In this document: positions 62,300 to 64,000 of the stretch, one piece after another | Layout of the letters: each line of letters begins with the position of its first letter | How positions within the stretch are numbered: position 1 is the stretch's first letter | Assembly: GCA_021613375.1 (NCBI GenBank) | Contig: CM038708.1 | Span: 28,697,912-28,761,911 of the forward strand | Length of the DNA: 64,000 bases | Source: Megaleporinus macrocephalus | Taxonomy: Eukaryota; Chordata; Actinopteri; Characiformes; Anostomidae | Direction: 5' to 3' | Notes under the pieces: model-generated | Told to the model about the DNA's origin: nothing | Database searches by the model: none | Seen by the model: the letters and a program-made list of their open reading frames with translations, nothing else | Position numbers and translations under genes: made by a program

Positions 62300-62519
62300 A
62301 TCTGTTTAACTGTTTGTTAAAGAAGCCAGAGATGGAGGAGCCAAACATGAGACTGCTAAACAAGCGGAACACACTCTGTTTTCTTCCAGTGCACTCAGCA
62401 GTAGCGCTCTATTCAGTCTGTTTCTACGAGGCGCGACTTTGAACATCAATGCAGCGCTCAAAGGCCCGACCATCAACTCTGCATGAATCCACTTCTCGGA
62501 GACTCTTTATTGAAACTCG
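62300..62519. other. Unique spacer
   Basis: Short single-copy-looking sequence between two arrays. Nothing recognised. Confidence 0.4.
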
Positions 62520-64000
62520 GAGTTCTTTAGCTAACTTGGTTTAAACTGGCAAACATAACCTTTATAGCAAATGACGTCTGTTGGAATAAGCATCTATAAA
62601 CATTTATGTAGGGTTATGTCAGCTGTCATGACAAGCTTATGTAGGTTTCATATGGCTATATGACGCCTACATTCATATTCATAAATGCTTTTTCTGATGG
62701 ACGACATCTGTCATAAAGGCTACTTTAGCTATCTTTGTCTAAATTGCGAAACATAATCTTTATAGTGAATGACGTCTGTTGGAATAAGCTTTTATAAACA
62801 CTTACGTAGGGTTACGTCAGCTCTCATAAAGAGAATGTTGTATGGCTACATGATATATGTATAAATGCTTATCCCATTGTACGACATCAGTCATAAAGGC
62901 TACTTTAGCAAATGTAACCTTTATAGCGAGTGACGTCTACTGGAATTAGCATCTTTAAACATTTATGTAGGGTTATGTCAGCTGTCATGACAAGCTTATG
63001 TAGGTTTCATGAGGCTACATGACACCTACATACCTGTTTATGAATGTTTATTCCATTGTACGACATCAGTCATAAAGACCACTTTAGCTAACTTGGTCTA
63101 AATTGGCGAATGTAACATTTATAGCGATTGACATCTATTGGAATAAGCATCTATAAACATTTATGTAGGGTCATGTCGATAAGCTTATGTAGGTTTCATG
63201 AGGCTACATAACACCTACATTCATTTTTATAAATGCTTATTCCATTGTACGACATCTGTCATAAAGGCTACTTTAGCTTACTTGGTCGAAATTGGCGAAG
63301 GTAACCTTTATAGAAAATGACATCTATTGGAATAAATATATATAAACATTTATAAAGGGTTATGTCAGCTGTCATGACAAGCTTATGTAGGTACCATAAG
63401 GCTACATGACACCTACATACCTGTTTATAAATGCTTATTCCGCTGTACAACATCTGTCATAAAGGCTACTTTAGCTAACCTGGTTGAAATTGGCAAAGGT
63501 AACCTTTATAGTGAATGACGTCTATTGGAATAAGCATCTATAAACATTTATTTAAGGTTATTTCACCTGTCATGACAAGCTTATGTAGGTTTAATAAGGC
63601 TAAATGACACCTACATACATGTTTATAAATGCTTATCCCAATGGACGACATCTGTCATAAAGGCTACTTTAGCTAAGTTGATCGAAATCGGCAAATGTAA
63701 CCTATATAGCGAATCATGTGTACTGGAATAAGCATCTATACACATTTATGTAGGGTTATGCCAGCTCTCATGCAGAGCTTATGTAGGTCATACATGTTTA
63801 TAAATGCTTATTCTAATGGACAACATCTGTCATAAATGCTACTTTATCTAACTTGGTCTTAATTGACGAATGTAACCTTTATAGCGAGTGACGTCTGTTG
63901 GAATAAGCATCTATAAACATTTATGTAGGGTTATGTCAGCTGTCATGACAAGCTTATGTAGGTTTCATGAGGCTACATGACACCTACATACCTGTTTATG
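62520..64000. repeat. ~195-bp satellite, about 7.5 units, runs off the window
   Basis: Each unit carries GGAATAAGCATCTATAAACA, then TTATGTAGGGTTATGTCAGC, CATGACAAGCTTATGTAGG and GACATCTGTCATAAAGGCTA. Starts near 62587, 62782, 62945, 63142, 63331, 63530, 63728 and 63902 give spacings of 163-199 bp; two units are shortened. Units differ by perhaps 10-15%, so the array is older than the other arrays here. Confidence 0.9.

Overview
The window is vertebrate nuclear DNA, almost certainly from a teleost fish. Coding sequence sits in short exons with GT/AG borders. The transposon families (Tc1/mariner, hAT, L2- and L1-like LINEs, fish MITEs) are typical of teleosts, and a recognisable netrin-4 3' end is present. 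Long AT microsatellites, huge minisatellite arrays and a ~1 kb run of N (50504-51500) fit a repeat-rich assembled chromosome region. I cannot name the species.

Layout. 1-5.9 kb: the last two coding exons of ntn4 (+), with a decayed Tc1 copy in the last intron. 8.7-21.8 kb: five clear exons (plus one tentative) of a DOCK-D/zizimin-type guanine-nucleotide exchange factor (-). This gene lacks the exons for the first half of DHR-1 and stops abruptly at a repeat. Inside its large intron lies an unrecognised gene on the opposite strand (12.8-15.3 kb), followed by an L1-like fossil and a decayed second copy of that gene (17.6-18.6 kb). 21.9-22.8 kb: a non-autonomous hAT element with its target duplication.

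24.0-26.1 kb and 46.7-49.2 kb are two copies of one segment. The right-hand copy is the 5' part of an unrecognised 14-exon gene (43.0-48.6 kb, -), whose exons form a cassette repeated about three times. The left-hand copy holds only exons 1-3, and exon 3 has an 8-bp deletion. Each copy runs into the same kinds of tandem array: a 39-bp minisatellite (10.8 kb at the left copy, 0.9 kb at the right) and a 36-bp minisatellite (a few units at the left copy, 9 kb at the right). Both arrays have higher-order structure, and both give very long open frames that I judge not to be genes.

37.2-41.3 kb: a palindromic MITE, then an L2-type LINE split by its own 36-bp array. 42.2-43.0 kb: a 61-bp array and a GGTTG-rich minisatellite next to the cassette gene's stop codon. 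60.5-64 kb: a repeat pair, a CpG-rich patch, a 20-bp array that looks derived from the tail of a dispersed repeat at 6.3 kb, and a ~195-bp satellite running off the window.

The genes do not form a pathway. The themes are birth and decay of exons by tandem and segmental duplication, and conversion of transposon ends into large tandem arrays. The exon joins given are my own reading of splice sites and phases, not transcript evidence.
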